NCBI GenBank assembly: GCA_942492915.1
Contig: OW818662.1
Coordinates: forward strand, 2,604,001-2,668,000
DNA length: 64,000 nucleotides
Direction of reading: 5' to 3'
From: Turneriella sp942492915
Lineage (GTDB): Bacteria > Spirochaetota > Leptospiria > Turneriellales > Turneriellaceae
In this document: positions 53,533-62,827 of the stretch, piece after piece
Layout: each line of letters begins with the position of its first letter
Numbering within the stretch: the first letter of the stretch is position 1
Program-made: the position numbers and the translations under genes
The notes under the pieces: generated by a model
Seen by the model: the letters and a program-made list of their open reading frames with translations, nothing else
What the model was told of the DNA's origin: nothing
The model's database searches: none

Positions 53533-54909
53533 ATGGCAACTCTGACACGCCAGCTCGGCTTTCTGACCGCTGCCTTTACCGTCATCGGCAGCATGATCGG
53601 CTCGGGTGTTTTTCGCACGAGCAACGAACTCTTTTTTGACGCGAGACTCTCGCCCGAAACGATTCTGATGCTCTGGGCTGCGGGCGGCCTCATCGCCCTC
53701 GCGGGTGCCCTCAGCTATGCTGAACTCGCGGCGGCTTACCCCGAAGCGGGGGGAGAGTTTGCATACCTCAACCGCATCTTCGGCAAATTGCCTGCGTTTC
53801 TCACCGGCTTTATTTCGCTGACCGTTGGGTTCTCTGCACCCATCGCCTTTACTTCGCTCGTAATCGTCGACCTCGTGGTACGCGGGTGGTCGCAGCTTGA
53901 AGGCAAACAATTGCAGGTTTCTGATTTTCGTCTGCAACTCATCGCGGCGTTTATTCCGGTTATTCTTGCGCTCTTTCACATTGCGCGTGTCAAGGTCGGC
54001 GAGGGCATGCAGAATTCGCTCACGGCGATCAAGACTCTGCTGATCTTTGTCATCGCTATTGCGCTCTTTTTCACATCAGCGCCCGCAGCGAATGCCGTGC
54101 AGGTTGCGCAGGCCGCTCCGGAATTCTGGAAATGGGGTGGCCTTGTGCTCACGGTCATGTTCGCGTACAGCGGCTGGAACGCCGCGTCTTACCTCGGTGG
54201 TGAAGTCAAAGATCCGATCAAGAACCTGCCGCGCGCAATGGTCGCTGGTACGCTCGTTACCTGTGCAATCTACCTTTTGCTGAATTACAACTTTCTCAAA
54301 TTCGCCGGATTCAACCGCGAAACGACCGATCTCGCCGTGAACGCTTTTGCCGCTCTGCTCGGTAAAGCCGGCGGCGCCGCGCTGTCGTTTCTGATCGCCT
54401 TCTTTCTTGTGTCTTCGGTCTCTGCAGAAGTCATGATCGGGCCCCGCGTCTACTATGCGATGGCCGATCAGGGTTTGCTCTTCAAGAAGCTTGCTCAGGT
54501 TCAGCCGAAACTCGGCACACCTGCATTTGCCATTATTCTGCAGACTGCGATCAGTGTGCTTTATATACTTTCGTTCGGCTTCGGCGGCACTCTAAACTTG
54601 CTGATCTTCATGGGATTCGCGCTCAGCTTTTTCCCCTGGCTCACGGTCTTTGGTCTTGTCTGGTCTCACTATGCCTCGATACGCCCCGCCGGGCTGCTCG
54701 GCACAGGCTCAAGGCATAACGCAATCATCGCAAACCGCCCGTACCGCTCGCCGCTGTTTCCATTGTTTCCGGTTTTGTATCTGGTGGCGTCGGGCTTCAT
54801 GATGATCTCGTCTTTGATGTACAAGACGGAGCAATCGCTCTGGGCAATTGGCGTCACAAGCGTGGGCGCCGTGAGTTTTTACATCTGGCAGAAGCTCAAG
54901 AAAGCTTAA
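53533..54909 (+). CDS. Amino acid/polyamine APC-superfamily permease
   Basis: About 12 hydrophobic segments fill 458 residues. The APC signature FLTAAFTVIGSMIGSGVFRTS (first helix, glycine-rich unwound part) and SYAELAAAYPEAGGEFAYLNRIFG are typical, followed by WNAASYLGGEVKDPIKNLPRAM. It would carry amino acids in exchange or with H+. The substrate cannot be told. It begins 2 bp after the lipoprotein stop. A palindrome follows. Confidence 0.92.
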   Translation: MATLTRQLGFLTAAFTVIGSMIGSGVFRTSNELFFDARLSPETILMLWAAGGLIALAGALSYAELAAAYPEAGGEFAYLNRIFGKLPAFLTGFISLTVGFSAPIAFTSLVIVDLVVRGWSQLEGKQLQVSDFRLQLIAAFIPVILALFHIARVKVGEGMQNSLTAIKTLLIFVIAIALFFTSAPAANAVQVAQAAPEFWKWGGLVLTVMFAYSGWNAASYLGGEVKDPIKNLPRAMVAGTLVTCAIYLLLNYNFLKFAGFNRETTDLAVNAFAALLGKAGGAALSFLIAFFLVSSVSAEVMIGPRVYYAMADQGLLFKKLAQVQPKLGTPAFAIILQTAISVLYILSFGFGGTLNLLIFMGFALSFFPWLTVFGLVWSHYASIRPAGLLGTGSRHNAIIANRPYRSPLFPLFPVLYLVASGFMMISSLMYKTEQSLWAIGVTSVGAVSFYIWQKLKKA

Positions 54910-54941
54910 CCATGATGCAGGCCAGAGGCCTGCATCATGGT
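54909..54941. terminator. 15-bp palindrome between convergent permease and aldo-keto reductase
   Basis: CCATGATGCAGGCC and its exact complement flank a 3-nt AGA loop, and one further A-T pair extends the stem. It joins both stop codons. There is no T-run, so a T-less or bidirectional terminator is inferred. Confidence 0.7.
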
Positions 54942-55747
54942 CAAACAGTACCTGAAGGATCCCAACAGGTACGTAAGTTTTCATTCATTGAATCAAGCGC
55001 CGCCATATCTGCCGCATCGATTTCAAAATCGAAAATCGCAAAATTCTCGGCAATACGCTGCGGCGACACTGATTTTACGAGCACGATGTTGCCTTTCTGA
55101 ATCGACCATCTTAGCAGAACCTGCGCGACCGATTTGCTGTATTTCGCCGCCAGTGGTTTGAGCGCTTTATCCTCAACTTTTTGGCCATGCGCGAGCGGGC
55201 TGTAGGCTTCGATGCGAATGCCGCGCGATTCGCAATATGTCTTGAGTTCGGTTTGGCTGAGCCAGGGGTGCAGTTCGATCTGGTTAACGGCGGGTTTCAC
55301 GGTCGCTGTCGCCAGCAATTCGTCGAGATGCCGCGGCATGTAGTTACTGACGCCGATCGAGCGCGCCCTGCCCGAAACATGAATTGTCTCAAGATCTTTC
55401 CAAGCTGCGGCGCGGCTTTTGGTTACCGGAAAATGTATCAGATACAAATCGATATATTCGAGCCCGAGGCGCGCAAGACTGCCGTCGAACGCCGACGCAG
55501 CGCGCGGCTGGTCGCTGTTCCACAGTTTGGTGGTTACAAAAATTTCGCCGCGCGGTATACCGCTGTCGCGAATGGCGCGGCCGACGTCTTCTTCATTGCC
55601 GTAAATGCGCGCCGTGTCGATATGCCTGTAGCCGGTTTCAAGCGCCACGCGCACGGCCTTGTAGCACTCGCCTTCGGCGGCTTTCCAGACGCCAAAGCCC
55701 AGCTGGGGTATCGTATGCCCGTCATTTAGTTCTATGTGTAAACCCAT
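54941..55747 (-). CDS. Aldo/keto reductase
   Basis: The AKR barrel is clear: GFGVWKAAEGE, HIDTARIYGNEEDVGRAIRDSG with the catalytic Asp and Tyr, TTKLWNSDQ with the Lys, and the His in LIHFP, followed by IGVSNYM and the C-terminal RWSIQKGNIVLVKS cofactor loop. It would reduce aldehydes such as 2,5-diketogluconate or methylglyoxal with NADPH. Substrate unknown. It converges with the permease. Confidence 0.95.
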   Translation of the reverse strand: MGLHIELNDGHTIPQLGFGVWKAAEGECYKAVRVALETGYRHIDTARIYGNEEDVGRAIRDSGIPRGEIFVTTKLWNSDQPRAASAFDGSLARLGLEYIDLYLIHFPVTKSRAAAWKDLETIHVSGRARSIGVSNYMPRHLDELLATATVKPAVNQIELHPWLSQTELKTYCESRGIRIEAYSPLAHGQKVEDKALKPLAAKYSKSVAQVLLRWSIQKGNIVLVKSVSPQRIAENFAIFDFEIDAADMAALDSMNENLRTCWDPSGTV

Positions 55748-55883
55748 GTCGCTGAGTGGTGTCGCAGCATGCGGCGTCGAGCAGACTTGCTAACATTTTG
55801 GGCCACCCGGCAACAATCGATTTAAACGCGGTTACTGAAATTCTGGTTTGCACAGAGCGCGTTTGCACAGAAGAGTCGCACCA

Positions 55884-56903
55884 GTGGCCGCCGCGATCGA
55901 CCTCGAGAATATCGACGAAAAGCAACTTCTGCAGAGCCGGCTGTGCGATCTGCCCATTCGCATCGAGAATACATGGCTGAAAGAGGTTATCGACAAGCTC
56001 TACGCTGAACTCGATACACGCGGACTTGCATTCAGACCGCCGTGCTACCTGGGCGACGAGTGGTTTTCGCCCGAAGGTGTGCCAGTCATCGCGCTGCCGT
56101 TCTACCTTGCGCACCCGCGGCTTCTGCAGCTCGAGCGCAAGATGATCGGCGAAGCCGAGGGTGAGAACCGCGACGAGGCAATGCGCTTGTTGCGCCACGA
56201 ATGCGGGCATGCATTCGTACACGCATTCAGACTAACAGCGCGCAAGACCTGGCGCGAGGTATTCGGCCACCCGCGAAAACCCTTCAGCGACTATTACCGT
56301 TACCAGCCCTACAGCAAATCGTACGTTAGAAATCTTAAAGACTTCTACGCGCAGAGCCACCCCGAAGAAGACTTCGCCGAGACTTTTGCCGTTTGGCTCA
56401 ACCCTGAGGTGAACTGGCGCGAACTCTACGCTGACTGGCCTGCGCTGCGCAAACTCGAATACATAGAAAGTCTGGTGCCGTCACTCGGCGGCAAGACCGT
56501 GAAAGTGAAGAAGTCGCAGTTCTATTTTCATTTCAGCGCGCAGAAAAAGAAACTCGAAAATCACTACAGGCAGAAGCGCAGGCTCTATATCGAACACGAG
56601 GCCGATTTTTTTGACGCCGATCTGCGTTTGGTTTTTCCATCCACCGAAGCTAAACCGCGTATCTCCGCTGCCCGCTTCTTGACGACACACCGCAACGAGC
56701 TCGAAAACTCGGTCAGTCGTTGGACAGGTGAAACAAAAGTTATCATCAGAAATATTCTGAACAGATTAAAGAAGCGCTGTGCGGCACTCTCTCTGGAAGT
56801 CGAAACGGCAAAATCGGGTGAACGCCTGCTCGCTTTCACGGCGTATCTGACATCACTGGTCAGCAACCATCGTTACACCAATCGCTACAAACCCGCCAAA
56901 TGA
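55884..56903 (+). CDS. Putative zinc-binding metallopeptidase (PF15887-like)
   Basis: The zinc motif RHECGHAFVHAF (HExxH) lies about residue 110, and a downstream EEDFAETFAVWL supplies the third ligand Glu. I take the GTG start, as the earlier TTG adds 12 basic residues unlike the rest. The C-terminal half is helical and basic. No signal peptide, so it acts in the cytoplasm. Its stop overlaps the ATG of an ATP-grasp ligase (ATGA). This pairing of a zincin-like protein with a D-Ala-D-Ala-ligase-like enzyme suggests peptide-bond making and breaking on a shared substrate. Confidence 0.78.
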   Translation: MAAAIDLENIDEKQLLQSRLCDLPIRIENTWLKEVIDKLYAELDTRGLAFRPPCYLGDEWFSPEGVPVIALPFYLAHPRLLQLERKMIGEAEGENRDEAMRLLRHECGHAFVHAFRLTARKTWREVFGHPRKPFSDYYRYQPYSKSYVRNLKDFYAQSHPEEDFAETFAVWLNPEVNWRELYADWPALRKLEYIESLVPSLGGKTVKVKKSQFYFHFSAQKKKLENHYRQKRRLYIEHEADFFDADLRLVFPSTEAKPRISAARFLTTHRNELENSVSRWTGETKVIIRNILNRLKKRCAALSLEVETAKSGERLLAFTAYLTSLVSNHRYTNRYKPAK

Positions 56904-57904
56904 AAGTTCTGGTCGCATTTGATTTTCCCACGGCACTGCCAAAGAACGGCGACTATCGATCGCTCTTGCATGCCGAAGACTGGCGACCAACACGCAATGT
57001 CATGGAGGCGATTCAGCGCCTCGGGCACGAGCCGATCTTGCAGGGTGTCTACGATGATATTCTGCCACTGGTTTTTACAATCAAGCGCAAGAAGCCAGAT
57101 ATCGTGTTCAACCTGCTCGAATCTTTCAGACAGAAGCGCCACTATGAGGGCGCGCTCGCGGGATTGTTTGATCTGCTGCAGGTGCCATATACCGGTTGTT
57201 CGGCAGAGGCGCTCACAATCTGCCGCAACAAATCATATACAAAGTTGTTGCTCAGGCACACAAAAATCAAGTTTCCCCGATCGGTGGTCTTTCCGCGAGG
57301 CAAGACCAACCGCACCATCAAAGACCTGAGGTTTCCTGTGATCGTCAAACCACTTGGCCTCGAGGGTTCAGACGGTATTTCACAGGCATCTTTTGTTGAG
57401 GATGAAAAAGCCTGCATCGAGCGCGTCAAGACGCTGCACGAAACATACGCGGTCGACGCGCTCGCCGAAGAATACATTGAAGGCCGCGAAATTTATGCCG
57501 GGGTGCTCGGGCTCGAAAAACTCACCGCGCTGCCTCTGCGCGAGATGCTGTTCACGAACTTTCCCGAAGATCGGCCAAAGTTCGCGACGTTTCATGCCAA
57601 GTGGAACCCTGAATTTCGGAAAAAATGGGGAATCAAGAACACATTTGCCAAGAACATCGATGAGAAGACGCAGAGCGAAATTGAAAAAATCAGTAAGTCG
57701 GCCTTTCGTGCACTCGGCCTATCGGGTTTTGCCCGACTCGATCTGCGCCTTACCGAAAAAAATGAAGTTTTTGTACTCGAGGTAAATCCCAACCCGAACA
57801 TCGCGAACGACGACGAAATTGCGTATGCCGCCCAGCGGCTGGGCATCTCGTATGACCAGTTGATACAGAAGCTGCTCGACTATGGCAAGCGCCGGCGCGG
57901 CTAG
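56900..57904 (+). CDS. D-alanine-D-alanine ligase-like ATP-grasp enzyme
   Basis: Ddl-type ATP-grasp features are visible: CRNKSYTKLLLRHTKIKFPRSVVF, the ATP-binding FPVIVKPLGLEGSDGISQAS, the ADALAEEYIEGREIYAGVLG strand pair, and the metal site FARLDLRLTEKNEVFVLEVNPNPNI. The N-terminal Ddl hallmark (HGxxGED) is not present, and the NPNPNI end is that of peptide ligases in general. The substrate may not be D-Ala. It overlaps the upstream peptidase gene and precedes leuB by 40 bp. Confidence 0.85.
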   Translation: MKVLVAFDFPTALPKNGDYRSLLHAEDWRPTRNVMEAIQRLGHEPILQGVYDDILPLVFTIKRKKPDIVFNLLESFRQKRHYEGALAGLFDLLQVPYTGCSAEALTICRNKSYTKLLLRHTKIKFPRSVVFPRGKTNRTIKDLRFPVIVKPLGLEGSDGISQASFVEDEKACIERVKTLHETYAVDALAEEYIEGREIYAGVLGLEKLTALPLREMLFTNFPEDRPKFATFHAKWNPEFRKKWGIKNTFAKNIDEKTQSEIEKISKSAFRALGLSGFARLDLRLTEKNEVFVLEVNPNPNIANDDEIAYAAQRLGISYDQLIQKLLDYGKRRRG

Positions 57905-57944
57905 ATCGATTTACAACCTGTCCCGCGGCCCATAAACTCCGCAC

Positions 57945-59042
57945 ATGAAATACGATATCGCGGTACTCGCGGGCGACTACATCGGCCCCGAAGTGATGAA
58001 ATCAGCACTCGAAGTGCTCGGCAAACTCTCTGACGGTCAGGCAAGTTTTGCGTTTCACGAAGCCTTGGTCGGCGGTTCGGCAATCGACGCAACCGGCAAG
58101 GCGCTGCCTGAAGAAACACTGAAGACTGCAGAAGGCGCCCACGCGATTCTGTTCGGCTCGGTTGGTGGCCCCAAATGGGAGCACCTGCCGCCCGCGGAAC
58201 AGCCTGAGCGCGCGTCGCTCTTGCCCCTGAGAAAGCACTTTTCGCTCTACGCCAACCTACGCCCGGCGATCATCTACAAAGAGCTGCGAGAAGCTTCGCC
58301 GCTGCGCGCCGACATTGTCGGTGACGGTCTCGATATTCTGATTTTGCGCGAACTCACGGGCGACGTCTACTTCGGCGAACCTAAACTGCGGCGCGGTGAG
58401 GGTGCAAATGAAGAGGCACTCGACACGATGATCTACAAGCGCTATGAAATTGAGCGCATCGCGCACCTCGCGTTTCAATCGGCACGCCTGCGCCGCAAGA
58501 TTGTGCATTCGATCGATAAAGCAAATGTTCTGACGAGCATGGTTTTCTGGCGTGAGGTTGTGACTCAGGTCGCCAAAGAGTATCCTGATGTGACGCTGCA
58601 CCACCAGTACGTCGACAATGCGGCGATGCAGCTCATTCGCTGGCCTTCGCAGTTCGACGTCGTGCTCTGCCCGAACATGTTCGGCGACATTCTGTCAGAC
58701 GAAGCCAGCCAGATCACGGGTTCGATCGGCATGCTGGCATCGGCCTCGTTGGGCGAAACAGGCAGGTGGGGCCGCGACGGCCTACAGTTCGGTCTCTACG
58801 AACCCGCAGGCGGCACCGCACCCGACATCGCCGGCAAAGGCATCGCCAACCCCATCGCGCAGATTCTCTCTGCGGCTTTGCTGCTCAGATATTCGCTGAA
58901 GCTCGAAGAAAAAGCAGTGAGGATTGAAAACGCGGTCAAGTCGGCAATAGCCGCAGGCGCGCGTACGCGCGACTTAACTGCGGATTCTGCGAAAGCCATT
59001 TCTACAGCAGAGATGACGCAAGAAATATTAAGGCGTTGTTGA
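57945..59042 (+). CDS. leuB: 3-isopropylmalate dehydrogenase
   Basis: LeuB oxidises 3-isopropylmalate in leucine synthesis. ELTGDVYFGEP, IDKANVLTSMVFWREV, QYVDNAAMQLIRWPSQFDVVLCPNMFGDILSDEAS and AGGTAPDIAGKGIANP are typical. The first Gly-rich motif reads AGDYIGPEV instead of GDGIGPEV, so one usual Gly is Tyr. Length (365) is normal. The stop forms TGATG with the next gene's ATG, inside an 18-bp palindrome. No other leu genes are near. Confidence 0.95.
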   Translation: MKYDIAVLAGDYIGPEVMKSALEVLGKLSDGQASFAFHEALVGGSAIDATGKALPEETLKTAEGAHAILFGSVGGPKWEHLPPAEQPERASLLPLRKHFSLYANLRPAIIYKELREASPLRADIVGDGLDILILRELTGDVYFGEPKLRRGEGANEEALDTMIYKRYEIERIAHLAFQSARLRRKIVHSIDKANVLTSMVFWREVVTQVAKEYPDVTLHHQYVDNAAMQLIRWPSQFDVVLCPNMFGDILSDEASQITGSIGMLASASLGETGRWGRDGLQFGLYEPAGGTAPDIAGKGIANPIAQILSAALLLRYSLKLEEKAVRIENAVKSAIAAGARTRDLTADSAKAISTAEMTQEILRRC

Positions 59043-59068
59043 TGGGGCCAGGCCCCATCAACAACGCC
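59032..59068 (+). promoter_or_regulatory. Perfect 18-bp palindrome over the leuB stop/rlmN start
   Basis: Eighteen bases and their exact complement flank a single central A. In RNA this would be a very stable stem that includes the leuB stop and the rlmN ATG (TGATG). It may hide the rlmN start until a ribosome finishing leuB opens it, or act as a terminator; no T-run follows. Confidence 0.7.
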
Positions 59069-60106
59069 GCTAAACCGGAATTACTCTCTCTTACCGAAGC
59101 AGAGCTGACCGATATTCTTGTGGCCGACGGCCATAAGAAATTTCGGGCGCAGCAGGTCTTCCAGTGGCTGCACCTGAAGCAGGTTTTCGATCCTGCGAAA
59201 ATGACAAACCTCAGACCGGAGTTTCATGAATACCTGAGGGAAAGATTCACGCTTCCTGAATTCAGGGTGCTAAACGAGACGAGATCCCCCTCTGATCAGA
59301 CTGCGAAATACCTGTTCGAATTTGGCACCAAACAGGTCGAGAGCGTCTGGTTGCCGTATGAGAACCGTCAATCAATCTGCATCTCGGTGCAATCGGGATG
59401 CTCACTCGATTGTAGTTTTTGTGCAACGGGTAAGATAGCTTTCAAAGGCAATCTCACAGCCGGGCAGATTCTGTCGCAGGTCTATGGTATGCAGCAGCTC
59501 TACGACCGCCGCATCAGCAACGTCGTGTTCATGGGCATGGGCGAACCATTCTATAACTATGACAATGCAATCAGGGCTGCGAGCCTCATTGCCGACCAGC
59601 ACGGCATGAATATCTCGCGCCGCCGCATCACACTCAGCACTTCGGGAGTGCTGCCGGGGATTAAGCGCTTCATCGAAGAGAAACAACCCTACCGGCTCGC
59701 GCTTTCATTGCACGCCGTTTTTGCCGATAAACGCCGACAGATCATGGATATCGAAGAAAAGTTCTCTTTCGAAGAGGTTCTCGAATATCTGTTGCAAAAA
59801 CGAAACGACCTGCAGCAAGGTCAGTTAATGTTCGAATACATCATGATCGATGGCGTGAACATATTTCCCGAAGATGCAAAAGAACTCGCGCGTTGGGCAA
59901 AGCTGCTCAAAGCAAAAGTCAACCTGATACCGATGAACACTTCATTCAACGGAATGCATCGCCCGTCTGATGAGAAAATTATCGAATTTTGGCAATCGCT
60001 CGTATCGCGCGGCATTGTCGCGGTGAACAGAAAATCGCCGGCGAAAGACATCGATGGAGCTTGTGGCATGCTCGCCGGCCCAACCGTCGAAGGCCGGGCT
60101 TCGTAA
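59042..60106 (+). CDS. rlmN: 23S rRNA (adenine-2503)-C2 methyltransferase, dual-specificity RlmN
   Basis: This radical-SAM methylates A2503 of 23S rRNA, and some also act on tRNA. SGCSLDCSFCATG provides CxxxCxxC, followed by GNLTAGQILSQV, VVFMGMGEPFYNYDN and GINxxP-like loops; the C-terminal catalytic Cys lies in DIDGACGML. I take the ATG that overlaps the leuB stop (TGATG); a TTG two codons upstream is less likely. Its start lies inside a stable palindrome. Confidence 0.95.
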   Translation: MGPGPINNAAKPELLSLTEAELTDILVADGHKKFRAQQVFQWLHLKQVFDPAKMTNLRPEFHEYLRERFTLPEFRVLNETRSPSDQTAKYLFEFGTKQVESVWLPYENRQSICISVQSGCSLDCSFCATGKIAFKGNLTAGQILSQVYGMQQLYDRRISNVVFMGMGEPFYNYDNAIRAASLIADQHGMNISRRRITLSTSGVLPGIKRFIEEKQPYRLALSLHAVFADKRRQIMDIEEKFSFEEVLEYLLQKRNDLQQGQLMFEYIMIDGVNIFPEDAKELARWAKLLKAKVNLIPMNTSFNGMHRPSDEKIIEFWQSLVSRGIVAVNRKSPAKDIDGACGMLAGPTVEGRAS

Positions 60107-60123
60107 CATAAGAGACTCTGATA

Positions 60124-61434
60124 ATGCAGCCCGAAGAAAACGTCGATAGCGGCCCTGCAAGTGACCTCGAAGGGGAAGCGCTACCGGCAACGGGTACGGT
60201 ATTTACGTTCAGTTCGCTGAAAGAGTTTCAGAGATTCATCGCCTATGTCGGCGAAGATGTACAGATTGAATTTGCCGAACCCGTACTCGACAGTGCAGGT
60301 GCGGCGCTGGTGCAAAAAGGCGTGCATATGCGGCCGACACTGCAAAAAAGTCTGCAACAGTTTTTCGATCGTGGCAACCTGAATGAAAACTTCTCCGTTC
60401 TCGATACCAAGGCTCTGCACTCCGCGTTGCGCGACAAAATTTGCCGAAACCTGATGCGCTGCCTCGCCCCGGGCAGATTTCATGTGGTGCAGGCGCTGGT
60501 TGATGCTTCGCAGATCAACATTCGGGCGATGCTCGCAAATCTGATCGCGCGCCGTGATGTGCTGCCGGTTTTTCTGAAGCTTGACCAGCAAGACGATCCG
60601 ATTTTACCGCACCTCGGTGAAGTTTCGTTGGTCGCGGCGGGCCTTGCCGAACAGTACTGCAAATACGCGATGGTGGGCCACAGCACGCGCGAGATCGTAC
60701 GAAATGCGCTTTTGGCGGGGCTATTGCACGATATTGCCCTGATCGACGACGATGATTTTCTTGAAAAAGATATTGAAAAGATAGTCGAAAGCGGACACGC
60801 ATCGAAGGGAGCAGCCCTCGCAAAGCAACTGATTCCTGAAATCGGAGTAGAAATTTCTGATATCATCGAACACCACCACCGCTTGAACAGCCCTTACGAC
60901 CCTACCGCAGAATCTGAATTGAGCCCGCAGGCAATTGCGGGCGAAGCGCTTGCCCTCGGAGAATATATTTTCGTACAACTACGCTCACAATACAAAAAAG
61001 ACGAAACCATGAACTCGGCCGAGCTACTCTTTTATGATTTGGGTCGCGCCTTTGGTCAGGGACGTTTTCACCCGCAATTCAAGAAGATCGCGGCACGACT
61101 CTGGGAAAAACTTTTTGCGACACTGCATTACGGTTATGAAATTGGCGCTGTCGAAAACCGGTGCCCGGCCAAACCATCGGCGATCGCCTACCCGACCCCA
61201 CGCTGTACTCAGATTATGTGCCACCGGCACGTTACGCATTGCCCGAACTACGACACCCAATTTCCCGTGGAGATCTTGCAGGCGACACGTTTCCCGGGGC
61301 GTCCCGGAGTTATGATCGAATCGGGAAAATACGGCAAATGCAGGCTTGCAGAGCAGTTACCGCAGGGTATCAATGAGAACATCACGGCCGAAGCCTGGCT
61401 GAAGCAAAACAAAGAGAATCCTGAAAAATCTTAA
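60124..61434 (+). CDS. HD-domain (HDOD/HD-GYP-related) protein
   Basis: Residues about 160-290 contain an HD hydrolase-type core: HLGEVSLVAAGLAEQY, LLAGLLHDIALID with the His-Asp pair, SGHASKGAALAKQL and ISDIIEHHHRLNSPYD. The GYP triplet is not clear, so a cyclic-di-GMP phosphodiesterase role is uncertain. The first 100 residues and the Cys/His-rich tail (CTQIMCHRHVTHCPNY) are unassigned. It begins 17 bp after rlmN. Confidence 0.75.
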   Translation: MQPEENVDSGPASDLEGEALPATGTVFTFSSLKEFQRFIAYVGEDVQIEFAEPVLDSAGAALVQKGVHMRPTLQKSLQQFFDRGNLNENFSVLDTKALHSALRDKICRNLMRCLAPGRFHVVQALVDASQINIRAMLANLIARRDVLPVFLKLDQQDDPILPHLGEVSLVAAGLAEQYCKYAMVGHSTREIVRNALLAGLLHDIALIDDDDFLEKDIEKIVESGHASKGAALAKQLIPEIGVEISDIIEHHHRLNSPYDPTAESELSPQAIAGEALALGEYIFVQLRSQYKKDETMNSAELLFYDLGRAFGQGRFHPQFKKIAARLWEKLFATLHYGYEIGAVENRCPAKPSAIAYPTPRCTQIMCHRHVTHCPNYDTQFPVEILQATRFPGRPGVMIESGKYGKCRLAEQLPQGINENITAEAWLKQNKENPEKS

Positions 61435-61443
61435 GCATGCCAT

Positions 61444-62827
61444 TCACGCCAAGCGTGCGCGCAGTTTCAGGTACGGGCCGCCATCGGTCACCTTTACCCA
61501 CTCTTTGTATCCTTTGCCGCACATACCCAGGCCATTAATGTGCAGGTCGCGGGATATCATTGAGATCGATTGCAGAATTTCAGGCACGTATCCCGTGACG
61601 ATGACAGGTGAAAAATATTCATCGGTGAGCTGGCCGTTTCGAATACGCCGCGCCACCAGAGCTTCGAGCTGAATTCCCCAACTTTTCGGATCTTCCATGC
61701 CGTTTGTGGCACGGTCGACAAAATATCCGTCGCTGACCGATGCGATCATCGCTTCGAGAGTGTCGCTCCCGGGTGTAAAATACGTATTGGTCATACGCGA
61801 GTAGATCTTGTGATCAAAGCTCTCGCGGCGTCCGTTGGGAGACCGCAAATAGCCAAGCCTCGATGCGCTCGCATGGTCGGTCATGGGCTGATGCAAGACG
61901 CCATTCTCAACAATGCGCGTTTCGCGTGCCGGCATACCTTCGTGGTCAAAATAGTAGCTTGCAGCCGCGCTCTGGAGTAGCGGAGAATCATAGAGTCTGA
62001 CACCTGGAGCGGCCACGCTCTTGCCAAGATATTCTGTACCGCGTGCGCGCCCCTTCTGCATCGTATCGGCCTCGGTACCATGACCGAAGGCCTCGTGCGC
62101 AAGCATACCTGACAGAGAAGGCGCAAATATACATTCGTATTGCCCCGGTTCAAGGCGCGGCGCACCCAGAATTTTTTCCCCGTCGCGCAGCATCGCATCG
62201 ATGAGATCGAGGTTTTCTCCCATCAGGTTCCATGAACCGCGCTGGCTGAAACCGTCGTAGATCTGGGCTGTCGAATGGGTCTTGTCATCTTTCAGTACGG
62301 CAGAATAAATGGCCTCGAATCGCGGCAAACGCTGCTCGAGCGATTTTTCGCGACTGACATAAATTTCACGAGTATTCGTCTGTTTATAACGTGCCGATGC
62401 CATCGCGACGAGTGGCTTGCGCGCTTTGATTTCTCGGGCAACGCGTGCAGCAAATTGAGCTTTCTCTGCCTCGCTCAGTTCGTCGGACTGCATTTCGCCG
62501 GCCGAAAATCTGGCCGGCTCTTCGGGAGTGAGCACCAGCGAGCCTCGAAGCTTACTCTCGGCAACCGTACGCTCAAGCCCCTTGATAGTTTTGGAAATAT
62601 CTGCGCGGCTGTGCACTACCGACGCCCCCTCATAGAGCAGGCCGTCTTTGAGTATGCTTACCCACGACGCCACGCTGCGAACTGAGTGGCTCGACGAATG
62701 TCTGATTCAGATTGCTGCTGACGCTCAGGCCCGATGTCTCGATAAAGAGCGCGCGGGCAAAATCGTAGCGTCTGGCAAGCGGTGCCACCGCCTCTTCGAG
62801 AAGGTCCCTCGAAATTTCAGTACGCAT
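61444..62827 (-). pseudogene. tldD: TldD/PmbA-family protease gene, broken by a frameshift
   Basis: The ATG at the FecR-gene stop (TAATG) opens RDLLEEAVAPLARRYDFARAL and continues FVEPLSSQ, the expected TldD N-terminus, then stops after 65 codons. A frame offset by one base carries VASWVSILKDGLLYEGASVV and the whole remainder, with the zinc motif SGMLAHEAFGHGTEADT. A single one-base change near 62670-62680 would join them into about 460 residues, the normal length. No homopolymer is present at the join. Function of an intact TldD/E pair is cleavage of modified peptides; here the gene may be broken, or the second part may restart at GTG 62673. Confidence 0.75.

Noticed and set aside
3567..59068. 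Palindromes at gene ends as one dispersed repeat family
   Set aside because: The stems have unrelated sequences; only their structure and location are shared.
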